A DNA stretch of 58,913 bases from Nitrospirota bacterium (GTDB lineage Bacteria > Nitrospirota > Thermodesulfovibrionia > Thermodesulfovibrionales > Magnetobacteriaceae): NCBI GenBank assembly GCA_015233685.1, contig JADFXF010000001.1:1-58913 (forward strand). The letters are read 5' to 3'. Of the stretch, positions 8,382-16,426 are shown piece after piece. A program made the translations under genes and the position numbers. A model generated the notes under the pieces. The model ran no database searches, was not told the origin of the DNA, and worked only from the letters and a program-made list of their open reading frames with translations. Numbering within the stretch: the stretch's first letter is position 1; the number at the start of each line of letters is the position of its first letter.

Positions 8382-10511
8382 ATGAGAACATTATGTAAAT
8401 ACATTGTAATGGTTGTATTGTTGACTGAGGTGGTTTTGGGTGGTATCTCGTACGCGGCGGGGGGTTCAGGCGAACCGGTAGCGGGGGTTACTGTAACGCA
8501 GCAGGCCCCGGTTTCCGTTGTGTCCACTGATGAGATGAAAAAAAGTGAGGCATTGCTACCGGCACGACCGGCCCAAAAGAGGGTAATACGTTTGAAGCGC
8601 CGCAAAGGACACACCACATCAACGGCGGCCCCGATTGAGAGCCAATTTCTGTCAACAATCAAATCTCCTGAGCAGAGCGCGCCCCAGTCCTCAATAGAAA
8701 CGCCAACCCTGATAGCTAGCTTTACGGGCATGGACCTTAACGGCAACACCAGCCATGCCATTCCACCTGACACGATGGGCGCGGCCGGGCCTGTCTATCT
8801 TATGAGCATCTTAAACGGCGGGGTTGCCTATTACAATAAAAGCACCGGCGCTATGACAGGCCATACAACCGACACCGCCTTTTGGTCATCACTTGGCACA
8901 AGCTCAGGGCAGCCGGCTGACGGCGTCTTTGACCCTAAGGTCATATATGACCAGTACCTTGGACGCTTCATCACCGTGGAGCTTAGCCAGGGAACCTCTT
9001 CCACAAATTCTTATATCTTAGTCGGAATATCCTCAACAAGCGACCCCACCGGCACATGGACATTGCACGCGATTCGCGCCGATTTAGATAACGGCACTAC
9101 TCAAACAAAAAACTGGGCGGATTTCCCTGCTGTCGGCATGGATTCGGCTAATCTCTATGTCTCCGTAAATATGTTTGATTCCAGTGAAAATTTTAAGTAT
9201 GTAAAGGCATATTCAATTCCCAAGACACAGCTTACTTCAACCGCCTCAACAATTACCTATACGGAGTTCATCAACAATAACACTAACGATTTTACCATTC
9301 AGCCGTGCGTTGCCTATGGAAGCGGGCAGCAGATATATTTCATCGGCGAGGATTACGCAGGTGGCGGCAACCACAACGGCGACTCGCCAGTCCAGCAGAC
9401 TCAAACAGCGGCGGCCACACCGAGCTATCTAAAATTATGGACGATTGCAAATAACGCATGGACTCTACTAGGGGATATAGTCGTGCAGAGTTATCCTGTT
9501 GTAGATTCGCTACCCGGCGCTCCCCAGCAGGGGTCAACCAAGACGATAGTTACAAATGATACGAGGATGCTAAACGCCGTATGCAGGGGCGGCTATCTGT
9601 GGGCGACGCATACCGTTACGAACTCCACCGGAGTGAAGACCGAGGTGGCATGGTATCAAATAAACCCCTCATTGGCCTCAAAGACATTGGCCTCAGCGGG
9701 AAGCCCGGTTCAGGAGGGAAGAGTAAGCGATACGAGCCTGTTCTATTACTTTCCCTCAATAGCGGTTAATGCCAATGGAGACGCGGCAATTGGATTTTCC
9801 GGCTCATCAAGCAGCACATACGCCGGTGGATATTACACGGCAAGGATGAGCACAGATACCGCTGGCACTACTCAGACCGTGGGTCAGTTAGTGGCAGGAG
9901 CGGCGGCTTATTATCTCACCTATGGCGGGACAGATAACCGATGGGGAGATTACAGCGCCACATGCGTTGACCCGTCGGACGACGTTACATTCTGGACTCT
10001 TCAGGAATACGCAAAGGGCAGCACAAACTGGGGCACGTGGTGGGGGTCTTTTAAGGCCACCGGCGCATCATCATCGGACTATAGCACTGCCTCCGCGGCT
10101 ATTGGCGCAATATACAGCCAATATGCCTCGTTTTTTGGGTCACTATCCGGGAGTGTACTTACGTTAACATCCGGTTCAGCCACATACTATGTCCAGTGGT
10201 ATTCCAATGGTGGCGCCCTTGTTGCATGGACAGATGGAACTATGTATGCTTACTACAAGGGTTCATGGTACGCCTTCAATATAGGATGGCAATCATTAGG
10301 GAAGGCGGCTACGAAGATTACATCAATTTATAACCAATATGCCTCGTTTTTTGGGAAACCATCTGGAAGCATAGCTATTGGAACATCCGGGTCGGCACCA
10401 TACTACGTCCAATGGTATACAAACGGTGGTGCCATTGTGGCATGGACAGACGGGACTATGTATTCTTATTTAAACGGTACGTGGTACGCCTTCGGGGTAA
10501 GCTGGCAATAA
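8382..10511 (+). CDS. Large secreted protein with beta-rich domain and two C-terminal repeats
   Basis: About 709 residues. ATG 8382 is chosen because GGAGGG ends 6 nt before it and it opens a signal peptide (MRTLCKYIVMVVLLTEVVLG, cleavage near SYAAG). After a basic, Ser/Thr-rich linker, the main domain (about 100-560) carries motifs such as PPDTMGAAGPVYLMSILNGG, FDPKVIYDQYLGRFITVE and NWADFPAVGMDSANLYVS, common in secreted beta-propeller-like proteins. The final ~140 residues are two tandem ~66-residue repeats (IYSQYASFFG / IYNQYASFFG, YYVQWYSNGGALVAWTDG / YYVQWYTNGGAIVAWTDG, SWYAF / TWYAF), loosely like LGFP-type wall-binding repeats. No catalytic motif is recognised. It is probably exported and surface-bound or matrix-associated; function unknown. 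Confidence 0.85.
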   Translation: MRTLCKYIVMVVLLTEVVLGGISYAAGGSGEPVAGVTVTQQAPVSVVSTDEMKKSEALLPARPAQKRVIRLKRRKGHTTSTAAPIESQFLSTIKSPEQSAPQSSIETPTLIASFTGMDLNGNTSHAIPPDTMGAAGPVYLMSILNGGVAYYNKSTGAMTGHTTDTAFWSSLGTSSGQPADGVFDPKVIYDQYLGRFITVELSQGTSSTNSYILVGISSTSDPTGTWTLHAIRADLDNGTTQTKNWADFPAVGMDSANLYVSVNMFDSSENFKYVKAYSIPKTQLTSTASTITYTEFINNNTNDFTIQPCVAYGSGQQIYFIGEDYAGGGNHNGDSPVQQTQTAAATPSYLKLWTIANNAWTLLGDIVVQSYPVVDSLPGAPQQGSTKTIVTNDTRMLNAVCRGGYLWATHTVTNSTGVKTEVAWYQINPSLASKTLASAGSPVQEGRVSDTSLFYYFPSIAVNANGDAAIGFSGSSSSTYAGGYYTARMSTDTAGTTQTVGQLVAGAAAYYLTYGGTDNRWGDYSATCVDPSDDVTFWTLQEYAKGSTNWGTWWGSFKATGASSSDYSTASAAIGAIYSQYASFFGSLSGSVLTLTSGSATYYVQWYSNGGALVAWTDGTMYAYYKGSWYAFNIGWQSLGKAATKITSIYNQYASFFGKPSGSIAIGTSGSAPYYVQWYTNGGAIVAWTDGTMYSYLNGTWYAFGVSWQ

Positions 10512-10661
10512 GGGGCTGCACTCCTCAGACATAAGAGAGGTGTGCTGTTGTGGCGCAGGGGTGTCTTAATTCTGGCAATTGTCAGAGTGATGTGCAGCCT
10601 TGCTCTTTACATTGGATGATTGTTGTGTCAGATATTACTTTTGCGCTCTATTTCGGGCGCT
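10512..10661. other. Intergenic spacer without a gene
   Basis: No ORF is supported. A weak long-range inverted repeat (GGCTGCAC at 10514-10521, GTGCAGCC at 10592-10599) could form a loose stem after the secreted-protein gene. It lacks a T-run. Confidence 0.35.
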
Positions 10662-10690
10662 TGACAAATGAAACAGGCTTTGATAACATA
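10662..10690 (+). promoter_or_regulatory. Sigma-70-like promoter of the dlt-like operon
   Basis: TTGACA at 10662-10667 and TAACAT at 10685-10690, spacer 17 bp. The leader to the ATG at 10789 would be about 90 nt. It contains a small inverted repeat (ATTGGCC at 10748-10754, GGCCAAT at 10762-10768). Confidence 0.5.
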
Positions 10691-10788
10691 ATCGGGCAGC
10701 GAGGCAGCCGTACGCTTTAGAATAGGCGACTAATACTAAATAATGCAATTGGCCGTTGGTTGGCCAATCGCCACACAAGGAAGCGGAT

Positions 10789-12369
10789 ATGAACTTTAAC
10801 TTATCGCGCGCAGTTTATCGCCACAGCATTGATAATCAGGGGAGTCTCGCCGTTGCATCAGATTCCCGCGAACTTACCTATGGACAATTTGCCAGTGGTG
10901 CCAGGGCAATCTCGGCCTGCCTCAGGACAAGCCCATCTTTTGTATGGCGGGATGGACAGCCTCCGCGGGTTGGGATTTTAGCTTCGCGCAGCGTCGAGGC
11001 CGCGTTGGGCGTCATGGGGGCCGCGTGGGCAGGTGCGACCTATGTCCCGATTGGTCCCAAACTCCCGGAGGATAGGATTTTAACAATACTTTCGCTTTGC
11101 AATCTCTCAGCGCTTATTGTTGGCCCTGAGGGCGTGAAACAGATGACAGACAAGGTACTGTCGGCCTGTCCGCCGCTGATAATCGTGCCCGGTGCCGCGC
11201 AGTTTCAGGCAAAAGGCCTTCCAGGAATTAAGTTCCATGATGCTGGCCAACTGCCTGATGCCTTGCACGAAGAGCCTGCCAATGTTGAGGGCAGCTCCAT
11301 TTCGTACATCCTGTTCACATCGGGAACGACTGGAGTCCCTAAGGGAGTTGCTATTTCGGCTGCCGCGGTTGCAAACTATGTTGAGGCGGCCACGGCGATG
11401 TTGGAAATGCGCCCCAGCGATAGAACCATTGAACTGACAGAGCTGACATTTGACGTTTCAGTTAGTAACATGTTTTGCACATGGGAGGCAGGGGCGTCTT
11501 TGCATGTGTTGCCAGCCGTTCGCGTGATGAGCGCGGTGAAGTTCGCGCGCCAAAGGCATCTGACAGTCTGGAGTTCAGTACCTTCTTTAATAGACAGGTT
11601 GAGGCAGATAAAGGCGCTGACGCCGGGTGCGCTGCCCGGCATTCGACTGTCTGTCTTTATGGGTGAGCCGTTGACTGAGAGCCTGGTCACGGCCTGGATG
11701 GACGCTACTCCAAACAGCGTCATAGTGAACCAGTATGGTCCTACTGAGACTACTATTGCTAACACCATCTGTCGCATCTCGCAGCCTATTCCATTAACTC
11801 CCGGGCGGGATTATTGTCCCCTTGGTAAGCCATGGGCAGGAAACGAGCTGGCAATAGTCAATGCCAATGGAGCATTTTTGCCGACAGGGACAACGGGAGA
11901 ACTTGCGCTGTCCGGCGTCCAATTATCCAGCGGTTACTTAAACCAGCCTGAGTTGAATGCGGCGAGGTTTCCAATTATTGATGGCAAGAGGTGGTACCTG
12001 TCCGGTGACCTTGCAATGCAGGATTCCTCCGGTACATTTCACTTACTTGGACGAATAGATAATCAGGTCAAGGTGATGGGCAACAGGGTAGAACTGGAAG
12101 AGGTTGACACGCATCTGAGGACAGTTGCAAACACCGGCATTGCCGCGGCCGTCACATGGCCAATCGTTGACGGCATTGTGCAGGGGCTTGTAGGGTTTGT
12201 TGGGGCTAAACAGATAGACCAACTGCAAATCATCGCCGCGATGAAGGACAAGCTGCCTGCCTATATGGTTCCCAGCCGTGTTCTGGCACTGGAAAACATG
12301 CCTTTCAATTCAAATGGGAAAGTTGACAGGAATGCCCTGCGCCAACTTCTCCAAAGCGGGGAAATCTGA
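10789..12369 (+). CDS. AMP-binding adenylation enzyme, DltA-like
   Basis: A 526-residue stand-alone adenylation domain of the ANL superfamily, close in layout to DltA and NRPS A domains. It should activate an amino or carboxylic acid with ATP and load it on the carrier protein encoded two genes downstream. Visible core motifs: YILFTSGTTGVPKGV (A3), NQYGPTETTIAN (A5), WYLSGDL (A7), GRIDNQVKVMGNRVELEEVD (A8) and NSNGKVDR with the catalytic Lys (A10). The frame opens at TTG 10756, but ATG 10789 has AAGGA at 10778-10782 with good spacing and is preferred. It is first in an operon with an MBOAT-like protein and an acyl carrier. The substrate is not deducible by eye; D-alanine is only the DltA precedent. 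Confidence 0.9.
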   Translation: MNFNLSRAVYRHSIDNQGSLAVASDSRELTYGQFASGARAISACLRTSPSFVWRDGQPPRVGILASRSVEAALGVMGAAWAGATYVPIGPKLPEDRILTILSLCNLSALIVGPEGVKQMTDKVLSACPPLIIVPGAAQFQAKGLPGIKFHDAGQLPDALHEEPANVEGSSISYILFTSGTTGVPKGVAISAAAVANYVEAATAMLEMRPSDRTIELTELTFDVSVSNMFCTWEAGASLHVLPAVRVMSAVKFARQRHLTVWSSVPSLIDRLRQIKALTPGALPGIRLSVFMGEPLTESLVTAWMDATPNSVIVNQYGPTETTIANTICRISQPIPLTPGRDYCPLGKPWAGNELAIVNANGAFLPTGTTGELALSGVQLSSGYLNQPELNAARFPIIDGKRWYLSGDLAMQDSSGTFHLLGRIDNQVKVMGNRVELEEVDTHLRTVANTGIAAAVTWPIVDGIVQGLVGFVGAKQIDQLQIIAAMKDKLPAYMVPSRVLALENMPFNSNGKVDRNALRQLLQSGEI

Positions 12370-12407
12370 TTCCGGAGACGGCAGGCACACAGCCGCCCCC
12401 CGGCGCG

Positions 12408-13844
12408 GTGCCGCAGATGCGGGTATGGCGTGACAATTTTGCAATTGAAACCCATCAGGGAGTTGTCGGCTTCGCCCAAACCATTTTTGGCCGTGTATTT
12501 CTGCTCCTGCTGTTTTCCATTGCTTACTCAGCGGCAACGGAAGCGTGGAAACCCTCCGGGGTTGTTTTCGCTGCCGCGGCCTTCGCCTTTTTACCGCGCT
12601 ATCGGACTGTCATAATATTCGTCGCAACGCTTGGGGTTTTGGCAAAAGACCCTTTCTGGTACGGAATGGAGGCAATTGATTATGTAATGAAACAGGAGCG
12701 TCTGACATCCCTTTCAGGAAAGTATTCGGCCTACGTGGCATTGGTCTCGTTTTTTGTGTGTTCTTTAGCAACCCTTGAGCTTGTGCGGCGAAATAAGACA
12801 TTATATGTTGCCCGCCGTCCCGTGATTACATTGATAGCCGCGGTTGCCGTGATGAGCGTTACGGCGGCTTATCCCATACTCCACGGCACGCCACTGGTTT
12901 TATTGTGGGCGTTTATAACGGTCTTTTCGGCCTATATTTGGTTCTTAGCCTATTCATTAGTGGACCAGAGGTCTCGTGACCGGAGTCCGCACCTGTTCCA
13001 GCTTGGCACGTTTCATCCTTTTTGGGGTTCAAGCTCAGTGCCGTATGGTAAGGGTGCCACATTTCTCAGAAAAACACTGGCTAAGACCTCAGGTGACCTG
13101 GCAGTTACGCAGCTCAAGGGATTGAAACTCGTGCTTTGGACAGTGGTTCTTTTATGGCTTAGAAAGCTGCTTGTGTGGGTTTTCGAGGTCAAATTGAAAA
13201 TCCCTGATGTAGCGGCTTTGCAGGCGTTTCATGTGACAGGCCAGGGGTATTCGATTTTGGTTGGTTGGACTGCGGTTGTCTGGGCTACGGCGTCTGATAC
13301 ACTTGTGCTTGCGATTGCCGGCCATAAGGCTGTTGCTGTTGCGCGTCTGGCGGGATTTCGGCTGCCGAGAAACACATGGCGTCCGCTTCAGTCAAGAACT
13401 CTGGCCGAATTCTGGAATCGCTACTATTACTACTTCAAGGAGTTGTTGGTTGAGTTTTTTTTCATCCCAACATTTCTCAGGACATTTCGCAACCATCCCC
13501 GGCTCAGGATGTTCTTCGCAACCTTTATGGCAGCCGGCATCGGTAACGCTGCCTTTCATTTTATCCGGGACATAAAGTTTGTCGCAACACAGGGTCTGTG
13601 GGACTCCATCGTAAGCTACCAGAGCTATGTGTTTTACACCTTCGTACTAGCTACGGGAATCGGTATTTCACAAGTGCGAATGAACAGTGGCGCAAAGCCG
13701 TCAAACGCCTTCCACGCAAGGCTGTGGTCATTCCTTTGTGTGTGGACATTTGTCGTATGTTTACACGTCTTCGGTGACGAGACGCGAGTTTATACTTTGT
13801 GGCAACGGCTGTCTTTCATGGCCAGCCTTATAGGAGTGAAATAG
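12408..13844 (+). CDS. Multi-pass membrane protein, divergent MBOAT/DltB-like acyltransferase
   Basis: About 475 residues and roughly ten hydrophobic segments. Position between an adenylation enzyme and a carrier protein matches DltB. A conserved-looking block near residues 325-390 (TLAEFWNRYYYYFKELLVEF, then GIGNAAFHFIRD) resembles the MBOAT core. The usual first His (FWRRWH in DltB and AlgI) is Tyr here, while the second His, in AAFHF, is kept. It probably transfers the activated acyl or aminoacyl group across or at the membrane onto a glycan. The start is uncertain: GTG 12408 or ATG 12417, neither with a clear ribosome-binding site. It ends in TAGTG, overlapping the carrier gene start by one base. 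Function is inferred from context. Confidence 0.75.
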   Translation: MPQMRVWRDNFAIETHQGVVGFAQTIFGRVFLLLLFSIAYSAATEAWKPSGVVFAAAAFAFLPRYRTVIIFVATLGVLAKDPFWYGMEAIDYVMKQERLTSLSGKYSAYVALVSFFVCSLATLELVRRNKTLYVARRPVITLIAAVAVMSVTAAYPILHGTPLVLLWAFITVFSAYIWFLAYSLVDQRSRDRSPHLFQLGTFHPFWGSSSVPYGKGATFLRKTLAKTSGDLAVTQLKGLKLVLWTVVLLWLRKLLVWVFEVKLKIPDVAALQAFHVTGQGYSILVGWTAVVWATASDTLVLAIAGHKAVAVARLAGFRLPRNTWRPLQSRTLAEFWNRYYYYFKELLVEFFFIPTFLRTFRNHPRLRMFFATFMAAGIGNAAFHFIRDIKFVATQGLWDSIVSYQSYVFYTFVLATGIGISQVRMNSGAKPSNAFHARLWSFLCVWTFVVCLHVFGDETRVYTLWQRLSFMASLIGVK

Positions 13845-14089
13845 TGGATACTGAAAAGAAGAACAAACTGCGCACGTTTATTAAATCATACCTGCAAGAG
13901 CATGGGGATGCAGGTGAACTTAAAGACGATGATTCGCTGTTTATCAGCGCTCGTCTGGACTCTCTGGCGATGATTACACTGATTTCCTTTCTTGAGCAGA
14001 CGTTCGGCGTCAATTTCGGAGATGTAGATTTCGATGTTGAGCTGATTGACTCAGTGAATGAGATTGAGTTGTTTCTGGATGGGGGTTAG
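13844..14089 (+). CDS. Acyl/aminoacyl carrier protein, DltC-like
   Basis: An 81-residue acidic carrier protein. The phosphopantetheine attachment serine is in ARLDSLAMITL; helices before and after fit the ACP fold (TFIKSYLQEHG, FLEQTFGVNFGDVDFD, SVNEIELFLD). A longer open frame begins at GTG 13799 inside the previous gene, but GTG 13844 has GGAG at 13833-13836 and overlaps the upstream stop (TAGTG), so coupled translation from 13844 is preferred. It is the expected partner of the adenylation enzyme and the MBOAT-like protein. Confidence 0.85.
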   Translation: MDTEKKNKLRTFIKSYLQEHGDAGELKDDDSLFISARLDSLAMITLISFLEQTFGVNFGDVDFDVELIDSVNEIELFLDGG

Positions 14090-14092
14090 AAG

Positions 14093-14170
14093 ATGATCAA
14101 CGCGAAATTGAAGAAATTGGTGTTGCCTTTGCCACTTCGCGATTTTGTTTCAGTCAGTGGGGGGGCGTAG
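14093..14170 (+). CDS. Candidate 25-residue peptide between carrier protein and radical SAM enzyme
   Basis: A short ORF fills the gap between the carrier stop (14087-14089) and the radical SAM gene. It has ATG 14093, a G-rich Shine-Dalgarno tract (GGGGG at 14081-14085) and a stop TAG at 14168-14170 whose last base is the first of the next gene's GTG. The same TAGTG junction joins the MBOAT-like and carrier genes. The peptide is basic at its N-terminus (MINAKLKKLV), hydrophobic with two prolines in the middle, and ends in SVSGGA. It is not a membrane helix and does not resemble DltX. It could be a modified-peptide precursor, a small partner protein, or only a coupling leader. A 25-codon open frame can arise by chance, so confidence is low. 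Confidence 0.35.
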   Translation: MINAKLKKLVLPLPLRDFVSVSGGA

Positions 14171-15240
14171 TGGGATTGTTGTATTCTAAAATGAAGATAT
14201 TTCACTTCAAGGACAAGCTTGCCTCTCTTGCCCCTGACATCAACAAGATTCTCCCTCCCGTGCAAATCAGAATAAAACCCACGAACCACTGCGAACACAA
14301 TTGCTATTACTGTGCTTACAGGGCGGAGAGTCTACAGCCCGGAAAAGACATGAACCAGTCCGACTCAATCCCAAAGGACAAGATGCTGGAACTGATAGAC
14401 GATATAATTGATATGGGCGTAAAAAGCGTAACCTTCAGCGGCGGTGGCGACCCGTTTTGCTACCCCTACCTGATTGACGCGGTCAAAAAACTATCAGATA
14501 GTCCCGTTAAATTTGCCTCATTGACAAACGGGGCAAACTTAACCGGTGAATTGGCGGAGGTCTTTGCGGCCAGGGCCACATGGCTTAGAATCTCTATTGA
14601 CGGATGGGACGATGAGAGTTACTCAGAGTATAGGGGAGTAAGACATGGGGAATTTACGAAGGTTATGAATAATATCAGGATGTTTAAGAAGCACTCAGGC
14701 CGGTGTTTTTTAGGCGCTGTCATTGTCGTGGACAAGAAAAATGCCCCCCATGTGTATGAATCTATTGGGAGACTAAAGGATGCGGGAGTTGACAGTGTTA
14801 AAGTATCTCCTTGTATCGTCAGCAACATAGGTGTCGACAATAATCTGTATCACTGGGCAATATTTAAATCCGTGAAAGAGCAGACAATAAGGGCGTGCAA
14901 TGATTTCGTGGATGAGGAGTTTGAGATATTCGACTCTTATCATGAACTCGACAATAAATTCAATAAAGATTATTCATGGTGCCCATATATTCAAATAGTG
15001 CCAGTCATTGGGGCTGATTCAAATGTATATACATGCCACGACAAGGCGTATAATCTTGAGGATGGGCTGATAGGGTCTGTGAAAGATATGAGATTTAAAG
15101 AGCTATGGTTTTCAGATAAATGGAATTTTTTTCGTATTAATCCCTCTGTCCATTGCAATCATCACTGTGTTTCAAACGCGGCTAACAGGCTGATTTTGGA
15201 ATATATAAACGTTGATAAGGGACATTTGGAATTTGTATAA
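14170..15240 (+). CDS. Radical SAM/SPASM-type enzyme
   Basis: 356 residues. The radical SAM iron-sulfur motif is Cys41-x3-Cys45-x2-Cys48 (HCEHNCYYCAY), followed by the GGGDP SAM-binding segment (VKSVTFSGGGDPF). A C-terminal cysteine set (SWCPYIQIVPVIG, VYTCHDKAYN, HCNHHC) suggests a SPASM/twitch domain with auxiliary clusters. The start is GTG 14170, supported by a GGGGGGG tract at 14159-14165 and by overlap with the small upstream ORF. Such enzymes modify peptides, sugars or amino acids; here the context is a carrier protein and a C-methyltransferase. The substrate is unknown. Confidence 0.85.
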   Translation: MGLLYSKMKIFHFKDKLASLAPDINKILPPVQIRIKPTNHCEHNCYYCAYRAESLQPGKDMNQSDSIPKDKMLELIDDIIDMGVKSVTFSGGGDPFCYPYLIDAVKKLSDSPVKFASLTNGANLTGELAEVFAARATWLRISIDGWDDESYSEYRGVRHGEFTKVMNNIRMFKKHSGRCFLGAVIVVDKKNAPHVYESIGRLKDAGVDSVKVSPCIVSNIGVDNNLYHWAIFKSVKEQTIRACNDFVDEEFEIFDSYHELDNKFNKDYSWCPYIQIVPVIGADSNVYTCHDKAYNLEDGLIGSVKDMRFKELWFSDKWNFFRINPSVHCNHHCVSNAANRLILEYINVDKGHLEFV

Positions 15241-15274
15241 CACAACCGGCACCGTCTGAAGCCGCCAAAACCCT

Positions 15275-16426
15275 ATGGATACCACCATGACATGTATTTT
15301 ATGCGGGGCGGACAGCTTATCCGACATTCGATATTCTGATGGTATTGCGAGCATTACATCAGACTGCAAGCTGTGGCCTTATTCAGGCCGCTCTGCCCGA
15401 TGCGGTACATGCGGGCATGTCCAAAAACCGCTCGGCGGCAGTTTGATGAGTGAAATCAAAAAAATATATTCCAACTACGAACCATACTCCTTGAGCAACG
15501 GCGATGAGCATCTGATTTTTCATGAATCCGCAGACATGACCCGTTCTTATGAGCTGCTGTCAGGATTAAAGACAGCAATAAAGATACCCCAAGAGGGTAG
15601 ATTAATTGACATTGGCTGTGGAAATGGCTCGTTTTTAAAGGCATTTGGTGATGCCTACCCTGAGTGGGATTTATTTGGTTTTGAACAGAGCAACCTGCGG
15701 GCAAAAGGATTGCCCAACGTAAAAGAGATATACTGCGGCTCTATGGATACAATCGAAGGCACTTATGATATTGTCACGATGATACATGTATTAGAGCATG
15801 TCTTTGAGCCGGTGAGTTTTTTGAGAGGACTTCATACCCTTATAAACCCTGCGGGCGTCCTGTTTATCCAGACCCCTTTTTTTAAGACAAATCCATTCGA
15901 TTTGACTATCGTAGACCACTGTTCCCACTTTCAACCTGACACCATGGCCTATGCCGTCAATGCCGCGGGATTCAGCACGACCCTGCAAGAGGACTGGATT
16001 GCAAAAGAGATAGGAATCGTAGCCGGTGAGGGCGGCGGTAACCGCGCCCCTGCTATCAGCGCCGCTTCTACAACCTCCGCAGAGCAGTCTTATTTATGGC
16101 TGCATAAGGTTGCGGCGCACGCGAGGGAACTATCTGGCCATGGCACATTTGGCATATTCGGCACAGCTATCGCCGGCACATGGTTGGCAAGTATGGCCAT
16201 GCCTCAGGTAAGTTTTTTCACAGACGAAGACCCACACAAACAAGGCAAAGAACACCTTGGATTGCCGGTGTTCCATCCTCTGTCCGTACCCTATAAGGAC
16301 GCCGTCGTTTATCTGGCGTTTCCCGCGGAAATTTCAATAGCAATATATAAAAGGTTATCTGTGTCCTATCCCCGAATAAAATTTTGTCTGCCGCCGCCTT
16401 TTAACGCAGCAGACGCTTGTGTTTAA
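15275..16426 (+). CDS. Zinc-binding C-methyltransferase (NovU/TylCIII-like)
   Basis: 383 residues with three parts. An N-terminal zinc-binding segment has paired cysteines (CILCGADS, RCGTCGHVQKP). The class I SAM methyltransferase core has motif I RLIDIGCGNGSF and IVTMIHVLEHVFEP. The C-terminal domain (GTFGIFGTAIAGTWLA, EDPHKQGKEHLGLPV) resembles the C-terminal domain of sugar C-methyltransferases. This layout is typical of enzymes adding a methyl carbon to NDP-ketosugars (NovU, TylCIII, EvaC). It supports a role in making a branched deoxysugar. Its end overlaps the convergent glycosyltransferase by 26 bp. ATG 15287 is a possible alternative start. Confidence 0.85.
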   Translation: MDTTMTCILCGADSLSDIRYSDGIASITSDCKLWPYSGRSARCGTCGHVQKPLGGSLMSEIKKIYSNYEPYSLSNGDEHLIFHESADMTRSYELLSGLKTAIKIPQEGRLIDIGCGNGSFLKAFGDAYPEWDLFGFEQSNLRAKGLPNVKEIYCGSMDTIEGTYDIVTMIHVLEHVFEPVSFLRGLHTLINPAGVLFIQTPFFKTNPFDLTIVDHCSHFQPDTMAYAVNAAGFSTTLQEDWIAKEIGIVAGEGGGNRAPAISAASTTSAEQSYLWLHKVAAHARELSGHGTFGIFGTAIAGTWLASMAMPQVSFFTDEDPHKQGKEHLGLPVFHPLSVPYKDAVVYLAFPAEISIAIYKRLSVSYPRIKFCLPPPFNAADACV

